Part shown: one piece after another, positions 10,284 through 21,627 of the stretch
How the letters are laid out: every line of letters starts with the position of its first letter
How positions within the stretch are numbered: position 1 is the stretch's first letter
Assembly: GCA_020850995.1 (NCBI GenBank)
Contig: JADZDP010000078.1
Span: 21,547-85,546 of the forward strand
DNA: 64,000 nucleotides
Direction of reading: 5' to 3'
Source: Deltaproteobacteria bacterium
GTDB taxonomy: Bacteria; Myxococcota; UBA727; VGSZ01
The notes under the pieces: model-generated
Database searches by the model: none
What the model saw: the letters and a program-made list of their open reading frames with translations, nothing else
Told to the model about the DNA's origin: nothing
Made by a program: the position numbers and the translations under genes

Positions 10284-11188
10284 GGGTGCTCCCGAAGCGA
10301 CGGGCTCGCCGAGGCAGCGCGGTGCGCGAGGTGCGCCTCGCGCGCGTGGTACGACGAGCGGACGAAGGGCCCTGCGAACACGTGCGACAGGCCGATGGCG
10401 CGGCCGTGGGCAACGAAGCGCTGCCAGCTCGGCTCCTCGAGGTAGCGCGCCACGGTCCAGTGCGTCCGCGTAGGCCGCAGGTACTGACCCACGGTGGCGA
10501 TGTGCACGCCGAGCTCGCGCATGCGATCGAGCGTGGCCACCACCTCGTCGTCATCTTCGCCCAGCCCCACCATGATGCCGCTCTTGACGGCGCGGTGTCC
10601 GGCGCGCGCCACGTGCGCCAGCAGGCCCGTGGTGTGCTGCCAGCTCGATTGCGGGCGCACCTGGCGATAGAGGCGCTCGACCGTCTCCAGGTTGTGGTTG
10701 AAAACGTCGGGCGCGGCGGCGAGCACGACGTCGATGTGGCGGGCGTCGCCGCCAAAATCCGGCGTCAGTACCTCGATGGTGGCGCCGGGAACGCCGGTGC
10801 GCACGGCGGCGATGCAGGCGGCGAAGTGGGCGGCGCCGCGATCTTCCAGGTCGTCGCGATCGACGCTGGTGATGACCACATGCCTCAGGCCGAGCTGCGC
10901 CGCGGCGTCGGCGAGGCGCTGCGGCTCCTCGACGTCCGGCGGCGCCCCTCTGCCCGTGCGCACGTTGCAGAAGTGGCAGCGGCGCGTGCAGCGGTCGCCG
11001 AGGATCATGAAGGTGGCCGTGGCCGCGCCGAAGCACTCGCCGAGGTTAGGGCAACGCGCCTCCTCGCAGACCGTGCTCAAGCCCTGGGCGCGCATGAGGG
11101 CGCGCACGGGATCGGTGTGCTGCGCGAGGCCCCGTTGCTTGCGCAGGGCGGGCGGCAGGCGCAGCGGTGCGTTCTCGGTTGCGGGCAC
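10280..11188 (-). CDS. lipA: Lipoyl synthase
   Basis: STVCEEARCPNLGECFG, DRCTRRCHFCNVRTGRG, VEVLTPDFGGD. Confidence 0.97.
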   Translation of the reverse strand: MPATENAPLRLPPALRKQRGLAQHTDPVRALMRAQGLSTVCEEARCPNLGECFGAATATFMILGDRCTRRCHFCNVRTGRGAPPDVEEPQRLADAAAQLGLRHVVITSVDRDDLEDRGAAHFAACIAAVRTGVPGATIEVLTPDFGGDARHIDVVLAAAPDVFNHNLETVERLYRQVRPQSSWQHTTGLLAHVARAGHRAVKSGIMVGLGEDDDEVVATLDRMRELGVHIATVGQYLRPTRTHWTVARYLEEPSWQRFVAHGRAIGLSHVFAGPFVRSSYHAREAHLAHRAASASPSLREHP

Positions 11189-11209
11189 GGTCCCTCGGCG
11201 ATCGGACGC

Positions 11210-11968
11210 CTAGTCGTCGGCGCCACGATGCCGTGTGCCGCAGCTGGGGCAGCGCGGCAAGCGGTGAATGGTGCCGCACTGGCAGGTGATGGCGGGGAGC
11301 TCGTCGGTGCCCTTGCCGCGGCGCCCGGCCTTGGCGCCCGCGGGCGTGCGGGCCGCGCGCGGGCTCGCTTCGAGGCCCTCGATGGTCCCGGGTGCCAAGG
11401 CCAGGTCGGGGGCGCGCAGGAAGTCGGAGTGAAACAGGCCGGGGACGTCCTCGGTGGGCACGGCGCCAACCTGGTCGCGGCCGGTGGCCTCGAGGCCCGG
11501 CACCGCCGCGACGCGCACGGCACCCACGTCGTCGGCGCGGCCGGGGTCGAGCCCGCTCACGGGGGCCACATCGACGTGCTTGGGCGTGAAGGCGGCGTAG
11601 AGCGAGGAGTCGATGAAGCCGGGGATGTCGTCGGCGAGCACCGCGCCCACCTGCTCGAAGCGACCCGTCTCGAGCCCCGCCAGCGCCGGGGCGTCACGGA
11701 CCGGCGCGCCCGACGGGATGGAGCGCGGGTGCGGCGCCGGCGCGGCTGGCGCGCCGCGGTTCGGCGCTTGCGATGGAGGCGGCGCGGGCGCATGCGGGCC
11801 GGGCCCAGCGTGGCCCGCCGCGCGCAGCGCCTCAGCGATCTCGGCGGCGCTCGGCTCCGGCGGGTTGCGCGTGCCGTAGTTGAAGGGCTGCCTGCACCCT
11901 CGGCAGGTCCGCTCACCAAAGACCAAGGGGCGCTGGCAGCGCGGACACGGAGCGACGCGCAGCGGCAC
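11210..11968 (-). CDS. Zinc-ribbon protein with Pro/Ala-rich linker
   Basis: N-terminal CPRCQRPLVFGERTCRGCRQPF and C-terminal CQCGTIHRLPRCPSCGTRH; GTG start. Confidence 0.6.
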   Translation of the reverse strand: MPLRVAPCPRCQRPLVFGERTCRGCRQPFNYGTRNPPEPSAAEIAEALRAAGHAGPGPHAPAPPPSQAPNRGAPAAPAPHPRSIPSGAPVRDAPALAGLETGRFEQVGAVLADDIPGFIDSSLYAAFTPKHVDVAPVSGLDPGRADDVGAVRVAAVPGLEATGRDQVGAVPTEDVPGLFHSDFLRAPDLALAPGTIEGLEASPRAARTPAGAKAGRRGKGTDELPAITCQCGTIHRLPRCPSCGTRHRGADD

Positions 11969-12279
11969 TAGTGCTGTCCCATGTCCTTGCGCAGCCGGGT
12001 CATGAAGTCCTCGAACGACCCCGGCTGCTGCACCGGGACGTGCATCGCGTACCAGTACTTGTTGCCGTTCACGTCGGTGAACGAGATGCGCCACACCTGC
12101 CCCGTGGAGCGGTTGAGCAGGTAGGTCGAACCAGGCGTGTCCACGATGTCGAAGGGCACGGAGGGATCGGTGAGCGGCTCGGCCTTCTTGGCTTGGGCGA
12201 GCAGCGCGCCCGCCGTGGTGAGCGTGCCGAGCAGCAGACCGGCGGCGAGCGCGGCGAGAGGTGAGCGGAGGCGAGCCAT
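11968..12279 (-). CDS. Small secreted hypothetical protein
   Basis: MARLRSPLAALAAGLLLGTLTTAGALLAQ signal peptide; adjacent coupling. Confidence 0.6.
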   Translation of the reverse strand: MARLRSPLAALAAGLLLGTLTTAGALLAQAKKAEPLTDPSVPFDIVDTPGSTYLLNRSTGQVWRISFTDVNGNKYWYAMHVPVQQPGSFEDFMTRLRKDMGQH

Positions 12280-12454
12280 GCGACCGCAATAGCACAATGA
12301 CGTGGGCGCCGCCGGGCGGGGCCAGGCACACGGCGGTCCCCGCGTCGTTGGGTCGGAGGATCGCGGAGGGGCTTGCCACGAGGGCCAGGAGCAGCGGAGG
12401 CGCGCGCCGAGCACGCGACGCTGCCATCGGGACAAGGACAGAGCGAGGAGCGAA

Positions 12455-13003
12455 TCAGCGGGCGCCGGAAGCGCTGTCGTCCTTGATCTGCGCGTAGAAC
12501 TTGCGCTGGATGTCGGGCTCGACCGCGTAGTTCCGCTTGAGCTCGTCGGCGAGGTAGGTCTCGGCGATCTTGCCCACGATGGGGATCTTGACGTGGATGT
12601 TGCCCTCGATGACCCGGCGCGTGCCGGTCTTGGCGCCAAAGGTGTGGGGCGTGAGCTTCCAGATGCCCTTGGCGTCGAGGATCTCGCGGAACTTCGGGCT
12701 GAGCGGGATGATGTTCCAGTAGATGGTGTGCTCGCTCGGCACGAAGCGGGTGTCCTCGTGCCAGGTCAGCATCTCGTCGGTGACCACGCGTCGCGCCGCC
12801 AACGGGACGTCGCCGCCAGCGACCACCTTGAAGCGCCAGCCCACCGCGCCGCCGCCGAGATCGGTCTTCTCCACGAGATCGCGACTGCGGAAGGCCGGCA
12901 TGGCGGCGAGCATCGCGATCAGGTCGGGGTGGTTGAGGTGCTTCTCGAACAGCTCGATGGGGATGTCGGGGAAGTCGTGCTCGAGGCGGAAGGTGGTGGC
13001 CAT
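12455..13003 (-). CDS. DUF2505-like (START/SRPBCC-type) protein
   Basis: MATTFRLEHDFPDIPIELFEKHLNHPDLIAML...EGNIHVKIPIVGKIAETYLADELKRNY. Confidence 0.65.
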   Translation of the reverse strand: MATTFRLEHDFPDIPIELFEKHLNHPDLIAMLAAMPAFRSRDLVEKTDLGGGAVGWRFKVVAGGDVPLAARRVVTDEMLTWHEDTRFVPSEHTIYWNIIPLSPKFREILDAKGIWKLTPHTFGAKTGTRRVIEGNIHVKIPIVGKIAETYLADELKRNYAVEPDIQRKFYAQIKDDSASGAR

Positions 13004-13026
13004 GATCGCGCGATCCTCGCGGGCGT

Positions 13027-13070
13027 GGGCGGACGATGGGCGGACGATGGGCAGACGATGGGCGGACGGC
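13027..13070. repeat. 11-bp tandem repeat, 4 units (GGGCGGACGAT)
   Basis: gggcggacgat gggcggacgat gggcagacgat gggcggacggc read directly. Confidence 0.95.
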
Positions 13071-13080
13071 CCTACGAGCG

Positions 13081-13572
13081 TCAGACCGGAGCTTCGTCCA
13101 ACTTGAAGAGCAGGTCGAGCACCGCCTTCGGCAACGACGACGAGAGGCGATAATAGGTCTGCTTGCCCGCGTGGCGCACCGCGAGCCAGCCGAGCCCACG
13201 CAGCTGTTTGAGCATGGTGGAGGTCGCAGAGAGCGAGAGGCCGAGCACGGCTGCCACGTCGCCCACGCACAGCTCGCTCGCGGCCAGCGCGCACACGGCC
13301 TGCACGCGCGACGGGTGCGCCAGGCCGCCCAGGCGATCGGCGGCGCGCAGCACGCGATCCGCTGACGGCATGGCGTCGAGCACACGCTCGACGTTCTCGG
13401 GGTCGAAGACCGCGATCTCTTTGGGCTCGTCGCGGAAGCGGTCGGCGCCCGCCGGTCGTCGCCGCGCCTTGATGCGGGGGCGCTCATCGTCGCGCTCATC
13501 GGCGCGCTTTGCGGCGCCCTTGCCCTTGCTGGCGTCCTTCGATGCGTCCCTTTTGCGGTCCTTCTTGCCCAT
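13081..13572 (-). CDS. ArsR-type winged-helix regulator with Lys/Arg-rich N-terminal extension
   Basis: LAHPSRVQAVCALAASELCVGDVAAVLGLSLSATSTMLKQLRGLGWLAVRHAGKQTYYRLS. Confidence 0.8.
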   Translation of the reverse strand: MGKKDRKRDASKDASKGKGAAKRADERDDERPRIKARRRPAGADRFRDEPKEIAVFDPENVERVLDAMPSADRVLRAADRLGGLAHPSRVQAVCALAASELCVGDVAAVLGLSLSATSTMLKQLRGLGWLAVRHAGKQTYYRLSSSLPKAVLDLLFKLDEAPV

Positions 13573-13710
13573 GTCTTGACGCTTTCACGGCTCTGGAAGC
13601 GCAGCAAGTTCCTGCGCTCGGCACGGTAAGACACGGTGAGGGCACGGCGGAGCACGACCACGCAGCGGACCCGCGCACCGCGAGCGCCGGTCGGACTACA
13701 GTGGCCAACA

Positions 13711-14478
13711 ATGACGACGCTCGACGACAAGCTGGTGGACCAGGCGCTGGCGGCGGGAGGTGCCATCGATCTCGCCGACTGCGTCTACGGGCCGAGCCAC
13801 ACCGTTCGCGGCGCCTTCGCCGCGGAGGTGCAACCCTATTACGCGCTGCTAGCCGGCCTGGTGCGCGTGCTCAACGCTCGCACCGTGCTGGAGCTCGGCA
13901 CGCATTTCGGCGGCGCGACCTTGGCAATGGCGCGCGGCCTGGCGGATCCGCGCCAGGGTTTGGTGGTCACCGTCGACGTGACCGCCCTGCCAAACGAGGC
14001 GCTCGATCGCGAGCCGGTGGTGCGCCGCGTCCATGGGGACCTGTTCGCGCCGCGCTGTCTGCGCAAGGTCGAGCGCGCGCTCGACGGCCGGCCCGTCGAC
14101 CTCTTGTTCATCGACATCGTGCACGGCTACCACCAGACGCGGCGCGCGCTCGGCTGGTACGCGAACCGGGTGCAGCCGGCGCTCATCGCGCTCGACGACG
14201 TGCGCCTGAACGGGGGCATGCGGCTTTTGTGGGACGAGCTGCGAGCGCGCTACCCCGCGCTGGACGCGAGCGAGCGCGTAGAGCGCGCCGAGGCGGGCTT
14301 CGGCTTGCTCCAGCCGCACCGTCCCATGCGCCTCGACGAAGGCGACGCCTGGCGCGCGCTGCTGTGGTCGGCGCGACGCGCCATGGCGCTGCGGACCCCC
14401 GCGCGGGTCAAGCGCGGCGTCAACGCCATGCTCGACCGCATGCCCGCCCCGCTGCGCAAGCGGATCGACCCGAGCTGA
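13711..14478 (+). CDS. Class I SAM-dependent methyltransferase (Methyltransf_24/CmcI-like)
   Basis: VLELGTHFGGATLAMARGLADPRQGLVVTVDV...VDLLFIDIVHGYHQTRRAL. Confidence 0.75.
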   Translation: MTTLDDKLVDQALAAGGAIDLADCVYGPSHTVRGAFAAEVQPYYALLAGLVRVLNARTVLELGTHFGGATLAMARGLADPRQGLVVTVDVTALPNEALDREPVVRRVHGDLFAPRCLRKVERALDGRPVDLLFIDIVHGYHQTRRALGWYANRVQPALIALDDVRLNGGMRLLWDELRARYPALDASERVERAEAGFGLLQPHRPMRLDEGDAWRALLWSARRAMALRTPARVKRGVNAMLDRMPAPLRKRIDPS

Positions 14479-14575
14479 GCGGCACGGCGCTGCGCAGGGC
14501 GGGCGACGAGGCGCACGGGCGCGCGCGGCGCTCGACCCTGTTGCGGTCTCGCGGGGCTTCGAGGAAAGCCACGCC

Positions 14576-16693
14576 ATGGCGAAGGTCTTGGTCACCCCCG
14601 CGCTCCCCTACGCGAATGGCTCGATCCACATCGGGCACCTGGTCGAGCACCTGCAGGTGAACACCTACGTGCGCGCGCTGCGCATGGCGGGCGACGAGGT
14701 GCTGTGCGTGTGTGGCGCCGACTGCCACGGCGCGCCCATCGAGATCGCGGCGCTCAAGGCGGGCAAGAAGCCCGAGGAGCTGGCGCGAGAGAACCAGGAG
14801 AGCCACGGGCGCACCTTCGCGCGCTTCCACATCGAGTACGACGGCGGCTACGGCTCCACGCACACCGACGAGAACCGCCGCCACGCCGAGCGCATCTACC
14901 AGGCGCTGAAAGACGGCGGGCACCTGCGCACCGGCGAGGTCGAGCAGCTGCAGGATCCCACCGATGGGCGCTTCCTCGCCGATCGCTTCGTCAAGGGCAC
15001 CTGCCCGAAGTGCAAGACGCCGGACCAGTACGGCGACTCCTGCGAGGCCTGCGGCTCCACCTACCGCGCCACCGAGCTCATCGATCCGAAGAGCGTCATC
15101 ACCGGCGCTACGCCGGTCTTGGCCAAGAGCACGCACATCTTCGTCAAGCTCGGCGACTTCGCCGACCGGCTGAAGGCCTTGCTGGCGCGAGAGGGCGTGC
15201 TGCACGCCTCGCAGCGCCACTTCCTCGATACCTGGTTCGCGGATGGGCTGAAGGACTGGGACGTGTCGCGCGACGGCCCCTACTTCGGCTTCCCCATCCC
15301 GGGCGAGACCAACAAGTTCTTCTACGTGTGGCTGGATGCGCCCATCGGCTACGTGTCGCTGACCGAGCGGGCCTTGGCGCAGAACATCAGCTCGCACGTC
15401 GTGGTGGGCGGCGGCCTCGGCGGTGGGCTCGGCGCCTTCACCGGCGCGCTCTACGACGGCACCAAGAGCACGTGGCAGGACTACTGGAAGGACCCGTCGA
15501 CGCGCATCGAGCACTTCATCGGCAAAGACATCCTGTACTTCCACACGCTGTTCTGGCCCGCGATGCTCATGGCCGCCGGCGACACGCTGCCCTCGGCCGT
15601 GCACGTGCACGGCATGCTGACGGTCAACGGCACCAAGATGTCGAAGTCGCGCGGCACCTTCATCAACGCCGACGATCTCGCCGAGCTGTGCGACCCGCAA
15701 GCGCTCCGTTACTACTACGCCGCCAAGCTCGGCGCGGAGCCGAACGACATCGATCTGTCGTTCGAGGACTTCGTCAACCGCGTCAACGCGGACCTGGTCA
15801 ACAACGTCGTCAACCTGGTGTCGCGCACGGTGCCACAGCTGCACAAGGTTGCGGGCGGGCGGCCGGCCCCGCTCGACGAGAACGACCCGGTGGTGCGCGA
15901 GACGCGCGCGCGCCTCGCCGGCATCGCCGCGCACTATCGCGCGCTCGACTTCGCGGCTGCCGTGCGCACCGTGGTGGAGGTGGGCAGCGTCGCCAACAAG
16001 CTCCTGCAAGACACGGCGCCCTGGGACCTCGCCAAGAGCGACCCCGAGGCCGCGCGCAAGGTGCTGACGACGGCGCTGTGGGTAGGCAAGTGCTGTTTGG
16101 CATGCCTCAAGCCGGTGGTGCCCGCGCTAGTCGAGAAGCTCGAGGGCATGCTGAAGCTGCCGCCGCTCACCTTCGGAAACGCCCTGGCACCGCTCCCGCC
16201 CGACCTCGCCATCGGCGAGTACGTGCGCCTGTTCGAGCGCCTCGATCTGAAGAAGGTGGCGAGCGTGGTGAAGCCCACGGACGCCGCCGCGCCGACCAGC
16301 GCGCCCTCGAGCGCTGTCGCGCAAAGCGCCAAGCCCGACAAGAAGAAGGCGCCGCCCGCCGAGGCTGCGCCGCCCGCCGAGATCAGCATCGACGAGTTCA
16401 TGAAGGTCGAGCTGCGCGCGGCCAAGGTGCTCTCGGCCACGGCCGTCGAGGGGAGCGACAAGCTCATCGCGGTCAAGCTCGACGTGGGGGAGCTCGGCGC
16501 GCGCGATATCTTCGCGGGCCTGCGTCCGCACGTAGCGCCTGAGGCGCTCGTCGGTCGCATGGTGGTGGTGGTGGCCAACCTGGCCCCACGCAAGATGAAG
16601 TTCGGCACCTCGTTCGGCATGATGCTGGCCGCCGGCGAGGTGCCGGTGCCGTTGTCCGCCGAGGGCGCCAAACCCGGCGAGCGCATTCGCTAA
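14576..16693 (+). CDS. metG: Methionyl-tRNA synthetase with C-terminal tRNA-binding domain
   Basis: TPALPYANGSIHIGHLVEHLQ; CPKCKTPDQYGDSCEACGSTY; KMSKSRGTFI; C-terminal EFMKVELRAAKVLSA. Confidence 0.97.
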   Translation: MAKVLVTPALPYANGSIHIGHLVEHLQVNTYVRALRMAGDEVLCVCGADCHGAPIEIAALKAGKKPEELARENQESHGRTFARFHIEYDGGYGSTHTDENRRHAERIYQALKDGGHLRTGEVEQLQDPTDGRFLADRFVKGTCPKCKTPDQYGDSCEACGSTYRATELIDPKSVITGATPVLAKSTHIFVKLGDFADRLKALLAREGVLHASQRHFLDTWFADGLKDWDVSRDGPYFGFPIPGETNKFFYVWLDAPIGYVSLTERALAQNISSHVVVGGGLGGGLGAFTGALYDGTKSTWQDYWKDPSTRIEHFIGKDILYFHTLFWPAMLMAAGDTLPSAVHVHGMLTVNGTKMSKSRGTFINADDLAELCDPQALRYYYAAKLGAEPNDIDLSFEDFVNRVNADLVNNVVNLVSRTVPQLHKVAGGRPAPLDENDPVVRETRARLAGIAAHYRALDFAAAVRTVVEVGSVANKLLQDTAPWDLAKSDPEAARKVLTTALWVGKCCLACLKPVVPALVEKLEGMLKLPPLTFGNALAPLPPDLAIGEYVRLFERLDLKKVASVVKPTDAAAPTSAPSSAVAQSAKPDKKKAPPAEAAPPAEISIDEFMKVELRAAKVLSATAVEGSDKLIAVKLDVGELGARDIFAGLRPHVAPEALVGRMVVVVANLAPRKMKFGTSFGMMLAAGEVPVPLSAEGAKPGERIR

Positions 16694-16708
16694 CCCAGGA
16701 GCTCTGCC

Positions 16709-17563
16709 ATGGGCCTGTTCTCCGGCAAGGTCGTCATCGTCACCGGCTCCGGCAACGGCATCGGCCGCGCCCACGCACTCGCCTTCGCCAAGGCCGGCGC
16801 CTGCGTGGTGGTGAACGACGTGGGCGGCGCGCGCGACGGCGCGGGCAAGGACCAGCGCGCGGCCGACGCCATGGTCGATGAGATCAAGGCCGCGGGCGGC
16901 GAGGCCATCGCCACCCATACCTCGGTGTCCGACCTCGACGGCGCCGACATGATCTTGTGGAGCGCGCTCAATCGCTTCAGGAAGGTCGACGTCTTGGTGA
17001 ACAACGCGGGCATCCTGCGGGATCGCGCGCTCACGAACATGAGCACCGCCGAGTGGGACTCGGTGATCGACGTGCACCTGAAGGGCTCGTTCCTGATGTC
17101 GCGCGCCTTCGCCCGCGCCATCAAAACCCAGGGCGGCGGCGGCTACGCCATCGTCAACACCACGTCGGTGAGCGGGCTGCGCGGCAACTTCGGTCAGGCC
17201 AACTACGCCGCCGCCAAGGCGGGCATCTACGGGCTCACGCGCGTGTGCAGCATCGAGCTCGAGAAGCTCGGCTGCCGCGTCAACGCCATCGCGCCGGTGG
17301 CGCTCACGCGCATGACCGAGGACGTACCGCGCCTGCAGCAGATGGGCATCGAGCAGCTCGGGCCGCAGCACATCTCGCCGGTGGCGCTGTGGCTCGCCTC
17401 CGACCTCGCCAAAGACGTGAACGGCCGCGTCTTCGGCGTGCACGGGCCCAAGGTCTTCGAGTACCGCATGTCGCAGTCCGAGGGGCTCGACGCACCGCCA
17501 GGCGGCGGCGAGTGGACGCCCGAGCAGCTCGCGGCGGAGCTGCCACGCTTCGCCCTCACCTGA
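16709..17563 (+). CDS. Short-chain dehydrogenase/reductase
   Basis: [33 protein letters not shown]...NNAGILRD...YAAAKAG. Confidence 0.92.
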   Translation: MGLFSGKVVIVTGSGNGIGRAHALAFAKAGACVVVNDVGGARDGAGKDQRAADAMVDEIKAAGGEAIATHTSVSDLDGADMILWSALNRFRKVDVLVNNAGILRDRALTNMSTAEWDSVIDVHLKGSFLMSRAFARAIKTQGGGGYAIVNTTSVSGLRGNFGQANYAAAKAGIYGLTRVCSIELEKLGCRVNAIAPVALTRMTEDVPRLQQMGIEQLGPQHISPVALWLASDLAKDVNGRVFGVHGPKVFEYRMSQSEGLDAPPGGGEWTPEQLAAELPRFALT

Positions 17564-17573
17564 AGAGGCACCC

Positions 17574-19562
<1,989 letters not shown>

Positions 19563-19614
19563 TCCCGCGGAGTCGCCTCATCCCTGCTGGTCGCTCATCA
19601 TCGATTAATCGGGA

Positions 19615-20157
19615 TCAGTAGGTGAACAGCGCTTCGATCGGCGTCTTGCCGAGCTTGGCCCGGCCGCCGAGCTCGACGAGCTCGATGACGAACGAGAAGC
19701 CCGCGACCTTGCCGCCCACGCGCTCCACCAGTTGCGCCGTGGCCGCGGCGGTGCCGCCGGTGGCGATCAGGTCGTCACAGATGAGCACGCGCTCGCCGCT
19801 GGCGCAGGCGTCGACGTGGATCTCGAGCGTGTCGTGCCCGTACTCGAGGCCGTAGCGCATGCTCTCGGTCTTGTAGGGCAGCTTGCCGCTCTTGCGCACC
19901 GGGATGAAGCCCACGCCGAGCTCGACGGCCAGGGCGGCGCCGAAGATGAAGCCGCGGCTCTCCATGCCCGCGATGACGTCGACGCGGCCGCGCCAGCTGT
20001 CGGCCAACGCGCGTGTGATGGCGGCCAGCGACGGGCCGTGCTTGAGCAGCGGCGTCACGTCGCGAAAGAGGATGCCCTTCTTCGGGAAGTCCGGCACGTC
20101 GCGCACCAGCGCCTTGGCACGGATCAGATCGTCGTCGAGCACCTGGGGCTTCTGCAC
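19615..20157 (-). CDS. apt: Adenine phosphoribosyltransferase
   Basis: VPDFPKKGILFRDVTPLLKHG; GMESRGFIFGAALAVELGVGFIPVRKSGKLPYKT; VLICDDLIATGGTAAA. Confidence 0.96.
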   Translation of the reverse strand: MQKPQVLDDDLIRAKALVRDVPDFPKKGILFRDVTPLLKHGPSLAAITRALADSWRGRVDVIAGMESRGFIFGAALAVELGVGFIPVRKSGKLPYKTESMRYGLEYGHDTLEIHVDACASGERVLICDDLIATGGTAAATAQLVERVGGKVAGFSFVIELVELGGRAKLGKTPIEALFTY

Positions 20158-20172
20158 GGTTCCTCCGGGGGG

Positions 20173-20859
20173 TTACTCGGGCGGCAAGAGCGGCGTCGGG
20201 TCGATGGCAGTACGACCGCGCCGGAGCTGGAAGTGCAACCGGGGCGCCTCTGCCTGGCCGCTGGTGCCGACGACGCCCAGCGTCTGCCCGCGCCCCACGG
20301 TCTGGCCGGCGCTGACCGCGGCGCTCTCGAGGTGGCCGTAGATCGATGCCAGCTCGTCGTCGTGCTTGACGATGACGAGGAGCCCGAGGGCGGTCTTGTC
20401 GTCGCCCACGAAGGCCACCTCGCCGGCGCTGACCGCGCGCACCGGGGTACCAGCGGGGGCCGCGATCAACAGCCCCTCGAAGGCGCGCTTGCCACTGGCG
20501 AACGAGCGCAGCACTACACCGTCGGCGGGCCACACCAGCGACGCCGTGCCCAAAGGCGCCGCCGGCGAGGGCTCCACGCGCTCGGCCGACGGCGGCACGT
20601 CGATCGACGGTAAAGCACCGGCCGGCAGGTAGAGCACCTGACCCGCGGCGATCTCATCGGCCGAGCGCAGACCGTTGACCTCGACGATCTCCTCCACGCT
20701 GAGCCCGCTTTGGCGCGCGATATCCCAGACGGTCTCGCCTGCTGCCACCGTGTGCATGCGCCCCGGCGCGGACGGTGCGTCGCGCGCGGCGGGCCCGGTG
20801 GTGCTGCAGGCGACGAGCGCCACCGTCATCAGCAAGGGCAAAGGGACGAATCGGGGCAT
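20173..20859 (-). CDS. LysM + M23 peptidase-family lipoprotein (NlpD-like)
   Basis: MPRFVPLPLLMTVALVACSTTG; LysM HTVAAGETVWDIARQSGLSVEEIVEVNGL; M23 C-terminus VIVKHDDELASIYGHLESAAVSAGQTVGRGQTLG. Confidence 0.88.
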   Translation of the reverse strand: MPRFVPLPLLMTVALVACSTTGPAARDAPSAPGRMHTVAAGETVWDIARQSGLSVEEIVEVNGLRSADEIAAGQVLYLPAGALPSIDVPPSAERVEPSPAAPLGTASLVWPADGVVLRSFASGKRAFEGLLIAAPAGTPVRAVSAGEVAFVGDDKTALGLLVIVKHDDELASIYGHLESAAVSAGQTVGRGQTLGVVGTSGQAEAPRLHFQLRRGRTAIDPTPLLPPE

Positions 20860-20873
20860 CAGGACGTGGCCGG

Positions 20874-20911
20874 AAAAAAACGCGGCGCCCGCGAAGACTC
20901 GCGGGCGCCGC
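20874..20911 (-). terminator. Rho-independent terminator downstream of tRNA-Pro
   Basis: Perfect 13-bp stem gcggcgcccgcga/tcgcgggcgccgc, 4-nt loop, followed on the minus strand by a run of 7 T. Confidence 0.9.
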
Positions 20912-20988
20912 TGGTCGGAGCGACAGGATTTGAACCTGCGACCCCTAGACCCCCAGTCTAGTGCGCTACCAAGCTGCGCCACGCTCCG
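20912..20988 (-). tRNA. tRNA-Pro (anticodon GGG), CCA encoded
   Basis: Minus strand CGGAGCGTGGCGCAGCTTGGTAGCGCACTAGACTGGGGGTCTAGGGGTCGCAGGTTCAAATCCTGTCGCTCCGACCA; cloverleaf complete. Confidence 0.97.
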
Positions 20989-21056
20989 CCAAGTACCCAG
21001 CTAGCCAGGCTGAGGCTATGCTGTCAACGACCCGGCGAACCTCGGAGCGAGCCACA

Positions 21057-21554
21057 ATGCGCGCGGAAGCTCATGGAACCCTCAAGAAGTTCGTCTGGAT
21101 TGTCGTGGCCGTTGTCGTGGCGCTGGTGGTGCTGACCTGGCTGACGCCGTTTCTGCAGGGCTACGAGGTGAAAACAGCCTGCAAGCTGCTGTGCACCGAC
21201 ATGATCCGGGTCAAGGCCGAGCGTGAGATGGCCGAGCGCAACGGTAACACGCCCGCCTTCGGCGACCCGCAGGCCCGCGAGGCCTTCATCCGGCGCACCC
21301 GTCAGGCAACGGTGCGCTTCGACATGGGCGACTACGACGCAGACTGCGGCGCCTACCTCGACAAGGACCAGCCGCACTGCTTCAGCCACTCGTACTCGTA
21401 CGACCCCCAGAACAAGCAGCACATCTGCAAGATCGACGTGCGCTACCGCTCCGATACGGCGCCGGCGCTGGTGGGGGACGTGCTCCAGGAGCTGCCCCAC
21501 CTCGAGATGCAGCACCACATCGACATCACTCAGCGCGTCAACGCCACCTACTGA
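21057..21554 (+). CDS. Hypothetical single-pass membrane protein
   Basis: MRAEAHGTLKKFVWIVVAVVVALVVLTWLTPF; extracytoplasmic Cys. Confidence 0.65.
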   Translation: MRAEAHGTLKKFVWIVVAVVVALVVLTWLTPFLQGYEVKTACKLLCTDMIRVKAEREMAERNGNTPAFGDPQAREAFIRRTRQATVRFDMGDYDADCGAYLDKDQPHCFSHSYSYDPQNKQHICKIDVRYRSDTAPALVGDVLQELPHLEMQHHIDITQRVNATY

Positions 21555-21589
21555 GACCTGCGGCGCGCGCGCCTTGCGCTGCGCGCCGG

Positions 21590-21618
21590 TTGACACGGCC
21601 GGCGCCTCCTCTTACGAG
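21590..21618 (+). promoter_or_regulatory. Candidate sigma70-type promoter of the pyr operon
   Basis: TTGACA - 17 nt - TACGAG, about 10 nt upstream of the pyrR GTG. Confidence 0.5.
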
Positions 21619-21627
21619 CCTTTGCTC

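Noticed and set aside
13711-14478. Start of a natural-product cluster because of the CmcI-like methyltransferase
   Set aside because: Neighbours are metG, an ArsR regulator and a DUF2505-like protein; no biosynthetic partners.
14479-14575. T-box or other riboswitch upstream of metG
   Set aside because: Less than 100 nt, no T-box sequence (TGGN) or recognisable stem I; nothing to support it.
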